Shown here: positions 35,886 through 45,400 of the stretch, one piece after another | Layout: each line of letters begins with the position of its first letter | Position numbering within the stretch: the stretch's first letter is position 1 | Notes under the pieces: generated by a model | The model's database searches: none | The model's input: only the letters and a program-made list of their open reading frames with translations | Told to the model about the DNA's origin: nothing | Source: CAG-873 sp910578365 | GTDB lineage: Bacteria; Bacteroidota; Bacteroidia; Bacteroidales; Muribaculaceae | Direction of reading: 5' to 3' | DNA length: 64,000 nt | Assembly (NCBI GenBank): GCA_951635545.1 | Contig: OX620685.1 | Span: 3,534,001-3,598,000 of the forward strand | Position numbers and translations under genes: made by a program

Positions 35886-36163
35886 CCATGGGCGATTTCA
35901 ATACATGGGCCTGGCTGGCATGGATTATTGTCGGCCTGGTGGTCGGTCTTATGGCCGGACGCGCCCTCGGAGGCCGCAGGGTTATTGTAATCGACATTCT
36001 GATAAGCATAGTCGGCGCCTGTCTTGGCGGCTGGTGCAGCGAACTGGCGCTTGGCGACGACACTCCGCAGCTGTTCATTATATCGGTGCTTGTGGCGCTG
36101 TTCGTATCGGGCGCTCTGCTATGGCTGTTCAACGCCGTATGGCAGATGTTCAACAAGGACTGA
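35882..36163 (+). CDS. GlsB/YeaQ-family small membrane protein
   Basis: 93 residues from ATG 35882; a second ATG at 35888 is possible. Three membrane helices with the family's Gly pattern: WIIVGLVVGLMAGRALGG, IDILISIVGACLGGW and a final hydrophobic segment ending in WLFNAVWQMFNKD. The family (transglycosylase-associated, YeaQ/YmgE) is linked to envelope stress in other bacteria. The group II intron begins right after its stop on the other strand. Confidence 0.8.
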   Translation: MTMGDFNTWAWLAWIIVGLVVGLMAGRALGGRRVIVIDILISIVGACLGGWCSELALGDDTPQLFIISVLVALFVSGALLWLFNAVWQMFNKD

Positions 36164-36164
36164 A

Positions 36165-38073
36165 TCGAGTAGGAGGTAAACACTAATCATAGGGTGTTTA
36201 TCTCCTACTTTCGTGTTTACCGACCTCTCACACCACCGTACGTGCCGTTCGGCATACGGCGGTTCTTAACGCGGATGCAGTTTCTCGTAATACTCCGTAA
36301 GTGTGGGATAGTGCGCTCGTTTCAGGTTCTCCATTGATATGGCTCGTGTCAGTATCGGGCTGTGAACAGTGCGCCAGTATCCCTTTCGGGTGTTAGCCCA
36401 TTGCCATGCCTGCCATTTCGCGATGCCACATCGTTGCAGGTTCTTGAAGCGTGTCCGCACTCGTTTCCAGCATTTCCATATACACATGCGTATGCGACTG
36501 CGCAACCATTCGTCAGTTTCTTTCACAAAGTTGCGCATCTCGGCATGCCGAAAGTAGTTAACCCACCCTCGGATTGCATTGGTCAGTTTCTCCTTGCGCT
36601 TATCGTACCCCCAGCCGTTACTGCGCGATGTCAGCTCTTTGAGCTTCGCCCGCAGTTTTGCTTTGGTTCTCGGGTGAACGCACAAGCGAGCCTTTCCTCT
36701 TCACATGTTGAACGAGTAGCCGAGGTACTTCTGGCCGTGGACACTGCCGACGTGAGTTTTCTCGCGATTAACTTTGAGGAAGAGTTTCCCCTCTATGAAC
36801 TTCGTGATGCTTTCGAATACCCTTTCGGCCGCTCTCGGACTTTTACAGAAGATGACGCAGTCATCGGCATAACGCACAAACGGAAGTCCGCGCCTTTCAA
36901 GTTCGCGGTCAAGTTCCGTCAGCATTATGTTGCTCAGTATGGGACTGAGTGGTCCGCCTTGCGGCACGCCATCCGTTGTGTCCTCATACTTGTGACTGAC
37001 TATTACGCCTGCATTGAGATACTTGTGTATCAGCGATATGACCCTGCCGTCTTTGATTGTCTCGCCAAGCAGTTGTATCAGCTTGCTGTGATTAACGGTG
37101 TCGAAGAACTTCTCAAGGTCAAGGTCTATGCAGTATTTATAGCCACCATTGATGATTTCCTGCGCCTCTTGCAACGCTTGGTGTGCGCTCCGTCTCGGGC
37201 GGAAGCCGTAGCTCGTAGCCGAAAATTTAGGTTCGTACACCAGGCTCAGCACCTGGGCTATGGATTGCTGGATGACGCGGTCGACAACGGTGGGTATGCC
37301 GAGTTGGCGCGTCTTGCCTCCCTCTTTGGGTATCTCTACCCTCCTTACGGGATTGGGGCGGTATCTTCCGCCAAGCAGACTTTCTGTTATTTCATCCTTG
37401 TGTTCACGCAGATACGGAAGCAGTTGTTCTACTTCCATTCCGTCGATTCCACCGCTCCCCTTGTTGGCCTTGACTTGTTTATACGCTCTGTTAAGGTTGT
37501 CGGAAGTTAGGATATACTCTAACATCCTGTCTGACGATAGTTGCACTTCTACGAGTTCGTCTCCTACTATCCCAATCAAAGTAGGCGCTCCCTCATACCT
37601 TTCGCGTTCCGCGCTATTCTTCCGAGGGCAGCTTTCTGTTGTTTTCGGCTTTTCTCCTTTCATCGGGTAAAATAAAGTTTTGCTCGTGTGGTTAAGTTTT
37701 GCCCTTCGTCGCCGCCCACGAGCTTTAAGGCGATGACTACTATGGCTTCTGCTGACTTCTGTGGGTTCGTTGTTACTGCTTACCTTTCGGCTCGCCCCAC
37801 AGACCTCCCCGATTAAGAACACAATCTTTCGGTCTTATACTCCCTTGATTTACTCTCGTCAGCCCGGATAGCTATCGGGCTTCGGTTTGTTTAGCAACCT
37901 TACCCCTGACTTCGAGCCTTATATCATGTTTCTGTGCGTGGAGCCAGACTTTTGTCCTTAGCTTCCTTCCGATTCTCCTCACGGCAGACACCGTTGCCTC
38001 GGACTATGCGCTTCCCGCTATCGGGGCGCGCTCGGGACTTCCACCCGTTAGATTATGCCCATGTCGGGCGAAC
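36165..38073 (-). mobile_element. Group II intron inserted after the rplS terminator
   Basis: Minus strand. The 5' end is GTTCGCCCGACATGGGC at 38073, directly after the T-run of the rplS terminator, the known preference of class C introns. Domain I-IV RNA with the maturase gene lies between. Domain V is at 36263-36232 (ACCGCCGTATGCC-GAAC-GGCACGTACGGTGGT) and domain VI is a long stem at about 36208-36168. The 3' end is approximate. Confidence 0.82.
36266..37822 (-). pseudogene. ltrA: Group II intron reverse transcriptase/maturase with in-frame TGA
   Basis: 518 codons if the TGA at 36703-36701 is read through. Before it: RT blocks including GIDGMEVEQLLPYL, GIPTVVDRVIQQSIAQVL, SYGFRPRRSAHQAL, YCIDLDLEKFFDTVNHSKL, the active site RYADDCVIFC (near residue 317) and KYLGYSFNM. 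After it: RGKARLCVHPRTKAKLRA and the maturase domain (GWVNYFRHAEMRNFV), ending KLHPR. No HNH endonuclease is seen. The stop falls between RT and maturase domains with no frame change, so it is a single nonsense change. The true start may be downstream of 37822. Confidence 0.85.
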
Positions 38074-38119
38074 TAAAAAAAACAGCGGTTCCGCATGGAT
38101 GCGGAACCGCTGTTTTTTC
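38074..38119 (-). terminator. rplS intrinsic terminator
   Basis: Perfect stem of CAGCGGTTCCGCAT and its complement around a 2-nt loop (centre near 38097), flanked by A- and T-runs, so it can stop transcripts in both directions. The group II intron starts one base beyond its T-run. Confidence 0.9.
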
Positions 38120-38140
38120 CTTTGCACCGAAGAGTCGCTA

Positions 38141-38503
38141 TCAGGCGTTCTTCGAGGGCATGCGACGCTCTTTGATACGGGCTTTCTTGCCGGTGAGAGC
38201 ACGCAGGTAATAAAGTTTAGCACGACGAACTTTACCGTACTTGTTCACGGTGATAGAGTCGATAAACGGCGATTCGATGGGGAAGATACGCTCTACGCCT
38301 ATGTTGTCGCTCATCTTGCGCACAGTGAAACGTTTCTTGCTGCCTTCGCCGCTGATGCGGATAACCACACCGCGGTACTGCTGGATACGTTCCTTGTTAC
38401 CTTCTTTGATACGGTAAGCCACGGTGATAGTGTCGCCGGGGCCGAATTCGGGATGCTGCTTGCCGGTAGCAAATGCTTCTTCGGCAACTTTAATCAGGTC
38501 CAT
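38141..38503 (-). CDS. rplS: 50S ribosomal protein L19
   Basis: 120 residues. Family pattern clear: FGPGDTITVAYRIKEGNKER, QYRGVVIRISGEGSKKRFTV and a C-terminus KLYYLRALTGKKARIKERRM. L19 sits at the 30S-50S interface. It is a single-gene unit: promoter at 38587-38618 and terminator at 38074-38119. Confidence 0.97.
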   Translation of the reverse strand: MDLIKVAEEAFATGKQHPEFGPGDTITVAYRIKEGNKERIQQYRGVVIRISGEGSKKRFTVRKMSDNIGVERIFPIESPFIDSITVNKYGKVRRAKLYYLRALTGKKARIKERRMPSKNA

Positions 38504-38586
38504 TGTAGTCTATAGAGATTAAAATGTTAACATTACTCGCAATATTCGCAGGCTGCATGTCCTGCCAGAGATTACGAAACTGGCTG

Positions 38587-38618
38587 CAAAGTTACAAAAT
38601 AATCGCCGAAAGCACAAA
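38587..38618 (-). promoter_or_regulatory. rplS promoter
   Basis: TTTG (38618-38615), 20 bases, TAACTTTG (38594-38587), a full Bacteroidetes match. The -33 box lies in the loop of the upstream operon's terminator. Confidence 0.82.
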
Positions 38619-38632
38619 ACTTTCGGCGATTA
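38600..38632 (-). terminator. Terminator of the outer-membrane operon
   Basis: A 13-bp perfect stem TAATCGCCGAAAG (38600-38612) with CTTTCGGCGATTA (38620-38632), loop CACAAAA. T-rich sequence follows on both strands. Confidence 0.8.
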
Positions 38633-38708
38633 TTTTTATTTTAAATCAAAAACCATATCGGGGATAGAAATGGTTTTTCAGTCAATGTTTGAAATAAGCA
38701 TGCCTATG

Positions 38709-40979
38709 TCAGAAGCGGTAGCTCAGGCCGGTCATTATGCGGGGTATCATCACAAAGCGGGCGTCGGAGGTGTAGCCGATAACCACGCGGTTGGGATAGA
38801 ACGATACGTCGGGCTCAATGTGCACATCGATACCATGGTCGAGGTTATATCGGAACTGTACTCCGCTTTCAAGCATAAGGCCCGGAAATGATTCGGGCAG
38901 ATTGCTGAATCCGACTCCGGCGCCCAACATGCCTATGATATGGAAGCGGCGTGCAGGATTCTTATCCATCAGCGAACTTATGTTGAGCAAATAGTCGGCA
39001 TGCGCAGTGTGTATGTAGGGGCGCTTGCCCTTGCTTTTCTGACGGGTGATTATGTCGGCGGTATACCCGATACGCATGCCCGACACGCTGCTGAACCAAC
39101 GGCCTACCGAGGCATCGAGGGCGCCGCTCAGATGGTGTGGCTTGTTGATGAAGGTACTGCTGAAGAATGTGGGGCCGCCGGTGAACGACACAAAGTTGCG
39201 GCCATCGGCATAGCGGCCTGCCGCCAGACCGGAAAGTATCCCGGCAGGTGTGCCGAGCTTGTATTTCAGACCTGCCATCACACGCAGTTCGGGAGTCCAG
39301 TGGCACGACGAGCCGTAGAACATGGTATTCGCCGCCAGCTGGGGCTCGATGTAGAAGTCGAGTGCATCGGAGAGCCGGAAGGAGCCATGCAGGCCCACTC
39401 GCCCTTCGACCATGGCACGGACCGGGCCGCTGCGCCAGGCTATGCCGCCTCCTACGCCTACCAAGGCCGAGAGGTCGAACACTCTGTCGGGATTAAAGCC
39501 GGCCATGCCGGTGGACATACTGAGCAGATAGTCGGCATCGACGCCAAGCGACATGTAGTTGGGATTCCGGCTGAACACCTCTCCGCGGGCACTGATACGC
39601 CAGCTCGAAAGCGGGCTCTCCCGCCTGCCGAAACCGGCCTGCGCCACAAAGCCGGTGCCATAGTCACCGCGTCGGCGCCACGAGGGCGCAACGGCGAATG
39701 TCAGGAAGTTATTACGGGCTTTAAGATAGTCGGTATAGCTTTCAGGATAGTTGTGGCTGAAGTTGCCAATAGTATAGCGCAGACCCGCGCTGACCGACAA
39801 AAACGGGCCGTGTGCGCAGGCGTCGAGTTCGCGGCTGAACTTGCCGGTAAACATGCGTGCCTCCGGTTCGATAAATATGCCCCACTCCGGTGTAAGGCGG
39901 AATAGTGCCGTAATGCTTGCCTCAGCTCCGGGGTAGTAATTGCCTTTGACATTGCCGGCATAAGCCAGCACGGGACCCAGATTGAGCGACATATCGAACA
40001 CCTGGCCGGGACGATATCCGCCGAAGGCCGAGTTCAGATTCCACACAAAGTCGAGCGAGCCTATGGCCAATGTGCGATGCGGAATGCCGTTGCCGCCTAT
40101 GTTGCCGAGTTCGCCTTTAAGACGCAGACCGGCAGTCGGCGAAAAGAATTTGCCTGCAAAAAAACTGCCGAAACCGTTGGGATGCCGAAACTCCTGCGAG
40201 CCGTTGCGTGTAAAGGCCCATACACCTCCGCCGACGCCGAAAAACAGATGGTCATCGGGCGCGCAGTCGAATTGCGAGGCACCGTCCAGACGCTGCTGCT
40301 TGTTGAGCAGTCGGTAACCAAGACCGATGTTGAAACTGAGGTCGGGACGGAAACGGCGCTGGCCGTCGCCGCTGAAGCGTGTGCCGGCCAGCAGGCTCAG
40401 GCGAGGTTCGGCATAGATGTATAAGTTACGCTGGACGTTGAATCTGAGCTGCAGAGCGGCGCGGAGTCCGACTTTATTACCCCACAGACCGTTATAGCGT
40501 ATTCTCTGGTATTCAGCACCGAGAGCGCCTATAACCTCCACACGGCGGTCGGGGTTGTCGCCCCGCAGCAGCGACGAGAAGTTCATCAGATAGTCGGCTG
40601 ATACCGCCCCGAACACTTTCCAGTCCTCGCCGGTAAAACGCGAGTGTACTCCGCCGTCGAGATTCATACGCCAGCCGTGCGCCGGAGTAATCCAGTCGCC
40701 CAGCGATATTTCGGCCTGCAATCCCGGACGAAAACCGTCGACCGGCCTGTGTCCGTAGGACGATATGGCACCGCCTGCACTGATAAACAGATGGTCGCCG
40801 AATCGTTTTTGCTCGTATACAGGGCCACCCAGAGGCTTCTGCAGCACGTGGTCAATGGCATTCATACCCGTTGACGCCGTGTCGTTCAAAGCCTTACTCA
40901 TTTTTGCCTGAGCTGCCGGAGCGACAGCCATGGCCGCAGCGAATACCGTCGCTGCCACAAATCGGTATATAGTGTTCAT
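38709..40979 (-). CDS. Outer-membrane barrel protein with three repeats
   Basis: 756 residues from ATG 40979, which gives a clean signal peptide (MNTIYRFVAATVFAAAMAVA ending AQA); an earlier ATG at 41006 adds nine residues and overlaps the previous gene. The sequence has three similar barrel units, each with a 'ADYLxNxSSLxx..NPxRxxxxxGxLG' block: ADYLMNFSSLLRGDNPDRR, ADYLLSMSTGMAGFNPDRV and ADYLLNISSLMDKNPARR. It ends in a barrel-type strand (MTGLSYRF). Third gene of an operon with the DUF3575 protein. Function unknown; likely surface-related. Confidence 0.75.
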   Translation of the reverse strand: MNTIYRFVAATVFAAAMAVAPAAQAKMSKALNDTASTGMNAIDHVLQKPLGGPVYEQKRFGDHLFISAGGAISSYGHRPVDGFRPGLQAEISLGDWITPAHGWRMNLDGGVHSRFTGEDWKVFGAVSADYLMNFSSLLRGDNPDRRVEVIGALGAEYQRIRYNGLWGNKVGLRAALQLRFNVQRNLYIYAEPRLSLLAGTRFSGDGQRRFRPDLSFNIGLGYRLLNKQQRLDGASQFDCAPDDHLFFGVGGGVWAFTRNGSQEFRHPNGFGSFFAGKFFSPTAGLRLKGELGNIGGNGIPHRTLAIGSLDFVWNLNSAFGGYRPGQVFDMSLNLGPVLAYAGNVKGNYYPGAEASITALFRLTPEWGIFIEPEARMFTGKFSRELDACAHGPFLSVSAGLRYTIGNFSHNYPESYTDYLKARNNFLTFAVAPSWRRRGDYGTGFVAQAGFGRRESPLSSWRISARGEVFSRNPNYMSLGVDADYLLSMSTGMAGFNPDRVFDLSALVGVGGGIAWRSGPVRAMVEGRVGLHGSFRLSDALDFYIEPQLAANTMFYGSSCHWTPELRVMAGLKYKLGTPAGILSGLAAGRYADGRNFVSFTGGPTFFSSTFINKPHHLSGALDASVGRWFSSVSGMRIGYTADIITRQKSKGKRPYIHTAHADYLLNISSLMDKNPARRFHIIGMLGAGVGFSNLPESFPGLMLESGVQFRYNLDHGIDVHIEPDVSFYPNRVVIGYTSDARFVMIPRIMTGLSYRF

Positions 40980-40983
40980 GTTG

Positions 40984-43092
40984 TTATTCTTTATCGCTAA
41001 GTTCATCGTCGGGTAGGTTTCCGTCTTCGTCGAGCAGGTCTATCACATCGCCGTCGATACGGGCGATGTCGAGCAGTTCGGGCTTTTTGCGTATTGCGTT
41101 TGCCAGGTGTGTGCTTGCCTCGAGATATAGAAATCCGTTGGCGGCATCGGCGTCGGCCATGCGGTTGGCGGCAATTGCCTTTACATATTCTTCTTCGGCG
41201 CTCTCACCCAGCTGACGGCTTTTTTCGTAGGCGCGGCTGTTGTTATGCAGGGCCAGCAGCATAAGTACCTCGTTCAATGGCGATTCTTCGGCAATTTCCT
41301 GGAGTACCGACGCGTATCGGCCGTTAAGCGCGGCGCAATACATTTTGGCTTTGTGGAAGCGGGCGTCGTCGGGCATGTCATACAGCAGCGAGTCGGCATA
41401 GCTGTAGTGATTGCCCGCCATGCTTGCTACTGCCAGGTTGTAGCGGGCCTCAAGCGGGAATTTGCGCACTGCGGCTACATCGGCCATATCTGGCGCAAAT
41501 GGCTTTAATATTGAGTCGTCGGCGCGTTCGCAGTCGATGGTAAGTGCGGTGAGGTCGGAGGCGGCGGTGATAAATTCGGGGTGAATCTCCAGTGCCCGGC
41601 GCATTATTTCCTCACGGCGGGCGGTGTCGGCCGACTCGGTATAGAGTTTCCAAAAGTGGTATGGCGACAGTGTGCGGTAGTCTTTATTGTACAACTCGGC
41701 GATTTCGCTTTCGGTGAGCGGGCGGTATTTCGACGACACAATGCGATATTCGACTTTGCGCAGGCGCGGCAGATAGTCTTCCAGCAGAGTTGTCTTGTAA
41801 AATGGGAGAGCACGCATAGCGCGTGTCTGGCGGTCGATATTGCCGGCATTTGCGGCAATCACAGCCTTTACGGCATCGGCCTCGGAAGTCAGGCCATCGG
41901 CACGCAGCAGTTTCTCAACCTCGGACCATCCGGCAACGTTCGAATCGTATATAATCCGTGCATTGCGGCGGATGGCCTCCGGTACGGCTGCCATAATCTT
42001 GTCAAGGGCCGAATGCATACGGCTGTCGGCCAGTTTCTTGTTCACGGCATAGGGGCCTTCGGGCGATGCCGTGCCTACGATGGTGAAGCTTTTCAGGGTC
42101 ATGTCCGGGTCGGACTGTATGATTTCGAATTCGCGCAGCATCTTGTTCATCTCGGCTGTGTTGTCGCCCATCGAGAGGTCAAGTTTGGGACTGCCGAGAG
42201 CGAATACCAGTCTTACCTGGCCGCTGGCATCGCGCAGCTGCACCTCGGGTTTGGGAATATAGTTCTCATCGGTCATCACCACTCCGTTGAGCGAGTACGA
42301 TAGAAATCTCAGCGGGTTTACGGTACCTCTGGCAATGCGCGTGGTGTCGGCATAGATTATGCGATTGTAGTCCTCCATCGACGAAATCACCACGCACATG
42401 AAGTCGTGGTGCGGATTTTCCACCCTCAGTTTATCGGATATGAATATTGTATCATCGGCGCGGCGCGAGGTCTTTTTTACATGTACAAAGTCATTGAGGG
42501 GGTCTTTCGAGGCATCCCAGTCGAGCATACGGTGCTGTGTGGCATTGTACCTGAAGCCGTCGAACACCACCGGCTTGAGATAATTGACGGTGCGTGTGGT
42601 GACATTATATATTGCCGGCTGTATAATCATGCGTGCGCTCGACGAAAACAGCTGGTGAGGAATCGTAACAGTGGTTTTGAGCGATATATCGTTGCCCTCG
42701 AGTATAAGGTCGGCGGGCGGAAGCACAAGTCCTTTGTACTGGCTCTTGCCTGTCACCACCACTTCCTGAAGCATCTCGGCCTCGGGAAACATCGACACGT
42801 TAATCTCTATGCGGCCTTTCACCGGCTCCTGCAAATCCTTGCAGCCTAACACCTCGAACTGCAGTGTGGTATTTTCATCGGCAGTGATGCTGTACTCGCC
42901 GAAAGCATTGGTGGTACCCAGCAGCAGGTCGGTGGCGAGGTCTACTATCACCACTCCTTCGAGCGGCTTGCCCGAACCCTGGGTGAGCACCTTGCCGCGG
43001 ACATTCAGGTCGGCGGCTGATACGCCTGCCGGGATGGCCGCCAACAGCAGCATGGCGAGCCCGCGGATATGATTATTCCTGAACAGTTTCAT
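40984..43092 (-). CDS. CarboxypepD-reg/OmpA-like periplasmic protein
   Basis: 702 residues. Signal peptide to about residue 26 (ending SAAD). A carboxypeptidase-regulatory-like beta domain follows (VRGKVLTQGSGKPLEGVVIV to about 115, with LQEVVVTG as in TonB-linked proteins). A middle region leads to an OmpA-like segment (FTIVGTASPEGPYAVNKKLA, about 340-420) and a helical, TPR-like C-terminal third. Similar domain sets occur beside DUF3575 genes in Bacteroidales fimbria-type clusters. Four bases separate it from the next gene. Confidence 0.72.
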   Translation of the reverse strand: MKLFRNNHIRGLAMLLLAAIPAGVSAADLNVRGKVLTQGSGKPLEGVVIVDLATDLLLGTTNAFGEYSITADENTTLQFEVLGCKDLQEPVKGRIEINVSMFPEAEMLQEVVVTGKSQYKGLVLPPADLILEGNDISLKTTVTIPHQLFSSSARMIIQPAIYNVTTRTVNYLKPVVFDGFRYNATQHRMLDWDASKDPLNDFVHVKKTSRRADDTIFISDKLRVENPHHDFMCVVISSMEDYNRIIYADTTRIARGTVNPLRFLSYSLNGVVMTDENYIPKPEVQLRDASGQVRLVFALGSPKLDLSMGDNTAEMNKMLREFEIIQSDPDMTLKSFTIVGTASPEGPYAVNKKLADSRMHSALDKIMAAVPEAIRRNARIIYDSNVAGWSEVEKLLRADGLTSEADAVKAVIAANAGNIDRQTRAMRALPFYKTTLLEDYLPRLRKVEYRIVSSKYRPLTESEIAELYNKDYRTLSPYHFWKLYTESADTARREEIMRRALEIHPEFITAASDLTALTIDCERADDSILKPFAPDMADVAAVRKFPLEARYNLAVASMAGNHYSYADSLLYDMPDDARFHKAKMYCAALNGRYASVLQEIAEESPLNEVLMLLALHNNSRAYEKSRQLGESAEEEYVKAIAANRMADADAANGFLYLEASTHLANAIRKKPELLDIARIDGDVIDLLDEDGNLPDDELSDKE

Positions 43093-43099
43093 TTAAAAG

Positions 43100-43648
43100 C
43101 TATTTGAAAATATAAGCGAACGACAGTCCGACCCTTATGGGCACCGGCCTGAAATGTACGTAATTTTTATAGTCGGGTATCTGGTCGCCATGATAGTTTT
43201 TGGCGCTCAGATGCGCCAGCCCTATACCTATTTCGGCCTCCATGTTCCAGTGCTCGCCCAGTACCAGGGCATAGCCGTAGGAGAAACCGGCACCAACGGC
43301 ATCGCCTACGAAATGATGGTCGGCATGCCGCAGGTTATAAGAGGCGGCAGTAGCCGAAAGCGCCACAAAATGTCGGGCCATGGGGCGATTGAACCAGTAT
43401 CGCAGCTCGGGTTCCACTCTCATGTTGGTCAACTCTGTGTCAGCCACTGATATATGTGTAGGATTGCAGGCCACTCCAAGCTGTAATGTAAACCGCGTGC
43501 TCAACCTCGCTTCAAGCGAAAGATTGGGCGACATTATCAGCCAATCTATCGTGTTTGTCTTTAGCGCCAAACGCTGCGCGTTCAGCCGCTCTCCTCCTGC
43601 TACCAATATAATAGATAAAAGGAGAAGGTATTGAATACGTTTTATCAT
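43100..43648 (-). CDS. DUF3575 family protein
   Basis: 182 residues with a signal peptide ending LNAQ. The family start LALKTNTIDWLIMSPNLSLE, the central VEPELRYWFNRPMARHFVAL and the final PIRVGLSFAYIF fit DUF3575, an eight-strand barrel-like outer-membrane family found in Bacteroidales fimbria loci. First gene of the operon; 7 bases before the OmpA-like gene. Confidence 0.85.
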   Translation of the reverse strand: MIKRIQYLLLLSIILVAGGERLNAQRLALKTNTIDWLIMSPNLSLEARLSTRFTLQLGVACNPTHISVADTELTNMRVEPELRYWFNRPMARHFVALSATAASYNLRHADHHFVGDAVGAGFSYGYALVLGEHWNMEAEIGIGLAHLSAKNYHGDQIPDYKNYVHFRPVPIRVGLSFAYIFK

Positions 43649-43947
43649 ATATTATAATACCGGGATTAGATTACCTCCTATGGAAATCAAATGAATTATT
43701 AACCATTATTATTTAAAATTGTTCGGTACTTACATCGCGTAAAAACATAAAGAACTAAAAATCAAAACATTGATAGCCGCGCATGGCTGACAGTGCATAA
43801 TTTATTAATGCAAAATTACATAATATAATGCAAACAACGTCAATTTTAGAAACTTTAACATTGTATTTTAACGTTACTACGCTGACTATCTCCCTCACTT
43901 TCATTTTTTTTTGTGGAATTCATCCGAAATTCATAAATTTGCAGTAC
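43649..43947. other. AT-rich upstream region of the DUF3575 operon
   Basis: No gene seen. A minus-strand -7-like TAATTTTG is at 43818-43811 with no clear -33 box; it would give a leader of about 155 bases. The IS3 element begins at 43948. Confidence 0.5.
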
Positions 43948-43997
43948 TGTCTAGTCCGGAAAAGTGTTGACCGTCAGATTCAACATTTTTTAGTAAA

Positions 43998-44498
43998 ATG
44001 TGTGAAGAAAACAAAAAATTCTGGGACGAATCTCAGATTTCGGCAATCAATGCCTGGCACAGCAGCGGAAAAAGTTTCAGTCAGATTGACGAGGAATACA
44101 ATTTTGCGGTCGGGACATTGTTTACAATAGTAAATGCAATCCCGGACTATCGCGGCACACGGTCAAGCATCAGCAAATGGCTGCGCCGCATGACGGGAGC
44201 ATTAATTCCCGGCTCCGGATGCCGGACAACAAAGGCCATATCGTCCCTGGCAACTCCGGCACAAACGACAAAAAAGAAAGGAATGACAAAGAAAACCTCT
44301 CCCACTACCAGGCTCACGGATACCGAGCAGACCATACTGGATCTAACACGCAAGTTAAACGCCGCCACCAGAAAGATAGAGAAACTGGAGGCTGACAGGA
44401 AAAAGGCAGAGCTGCGTGAAGAGTTCCAGAGTGGTGTCATCGCCGAATACAAGAAGCTTGTAAAGCCTGCGCAGTCAAAAAAATCAACTACCAAGTAG
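43998..44498 (+). CDS. IS3 OrfA (DNA-binding protein)
   Basis: 166 residues, with a helical N-terminal DNA-binding part (AWHSSGKSFSQIDEEYNFAV) and a C-terminal coiled coil (ILDLTRKLNAATRKIEKLEA). The last codons are TCA AAA AAA TCA; the A-run 44477-44483 is the slippery heptamer A AAA AAA in phase, followed by the stop at 44496-44498. Confidence 0.85.
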   Translation: MCEENKKFWDESQISAINAWHSSGKSFSQIDEEYNFAVGTLFTIVNAIPDYRGTRSSISKWLRRMTGALIPGSGCRTTKAISSLATPAQTTKKKGMTKKTSPTTRLTDTEQTILDLTRKLNAATRKIEKLEADRKKAELREEFQSGVIAEYKKLVKPAQSKKSTTK

Positions 44499-44500
44499 CC

Positions 44501-45382
44501 ATGCGCTTGCGCATGTCCCGTGACCTGAGTGTCAGCGAGGCATGCGGGTTGCTTGGGGTGACTAAACAAGCGTGGTATGCCTTTTTCAAAAGGTCGTTCA
44601 AGGATGCCATTGACGAAGACCGCATCCTGGAATGCGTTCGCTCGATACGAGAGGATCTTCCGGCACTCGGAGTCAGAAAGATGAAGGACAGGTTACGTAA
44701 GGAGTTCTGTCTCGACATAGGCCGTGACCGCCTGTTCGATATCATGAACAGGCATAATCTTCTGATACGTCCCCGAGTCCGCAGGACAAGGACAACCTTC
44801 TCCGATCACGGAATGAAGGTCTATCCGGATCTACGGAAAGACTTCGCGCCTGATGACATAAACCAGTTGTGGGTAAGCGACATAACATATATATGGCTTC
44901 CTGATCAGAATACATTTTACTATCTGTTTCTGATTACGGATGCCTATTCGAAGAAAATAGTGGGATGGGAGATTGCCGATAACATGCGGCATGAGAACGC
45001 CATGACGGCATTGAAGATGGCTTTCAGGCAATGCAGGAGAGGTCAGCATCCCATACACCACTCGGACAAGGGACTTCAGTATTGTGCCAAACCCTACGTG
45101 GAAATGCTTCGTAGACGCCACGCCCGAATCAGCATGACGGAAGGGCACGACCCACGTAACAACGGAATTGCCGAAAGGGTAAACGGCATACTTAAAGAGG
45201 AGTTTCTGAAGCATATGGACGTAAGGAAGGACAACATACGGCAGGTGCTGGAGGATGTAATCAACACTTACCATACCCGCCGACCGCACCTCAGTCTCGG
45301 CATGCTGACTCCCGATGAAGTGCATCGCGGAGCGGTACCCGGACGTAAGCTCTGGAAAAAATATTACCTGAAATCTGCATGA
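44501..45382 (+). CDS. IS3 OrfB transposase, made as OrfAB by -1 frameshift
   Basis: 293 residues if counted from ATG 44501. After a -1 slip at 44477-44483 reading continues ATC AAC TAC CAA GTA GCC ATG and joins this frame, so the active transposase is OrfAB. rve domain with DDE residues in LWVSDITYIWLPD, HHSDKGLQYCAK and GIAERVNGILKEEFLKH (IS150-like). Intact. Confidence 0.93.
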   Translation: MRLRMSRDLSVSEACGLLGVTKQAWYAFFKRSFKDAIDEDRILECVRSIREDLPALGVRKMKDRLRKEFCLDIGRDRLFDIMNRHNLLIRPRVRRTRTTFSDHGMKVYPDLRKDFAPDDINQLWVSDITYIWLPDQNTFYYLFLITDAYSKKIVGWEIADNMRHENAMTALKMAFRQCRRGQHPIHHSDKGLQYCAKPYVEMLRRRHARISMTEGHDPRNNGIAERVNGILKEEFLKHMDVRKDNIRQVLEDVINTYHTRRPHLSLGMLTPDEVHRGAVPGRKLWKKYYLKSA

Positions 45383-45400
45383 GTCAAGATTTTTCAGTAC

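Larger units (their letters stand above)
43948..45396 (+). mobile_element. IS3-family insertion sequence, 1,449 bp
   Basis: Ends TGTCTAGTCCGGAAAAGTG and ...AAGATTTTTCA, imperfect inverted repeats typical of IS3 (5'-TG...CA-3'). The 4-bp duplication GTAC is at 43944-43947 and 45397-45400. Two overlapping frames are joined by a -1 slip. Confidence 0.85.

Noticed and set aside
36698..36706. The TGA in the intron maturase as recoded UGA (for example Trp or selenocysteine)
   Set aside because: No other gene in the window has an in-frame TGA, and no selenocysteine element is visible; a nonsense change in a mobile element is simpler.
36266..37822. The reverse transcriptase as part of a diversity-generating retroelement for the phage fibres
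   Set aside because: The protein has a maturase region and lies in a group II intron with domains V and VI; no template/variable repeat pair was seen by the fibre genes.
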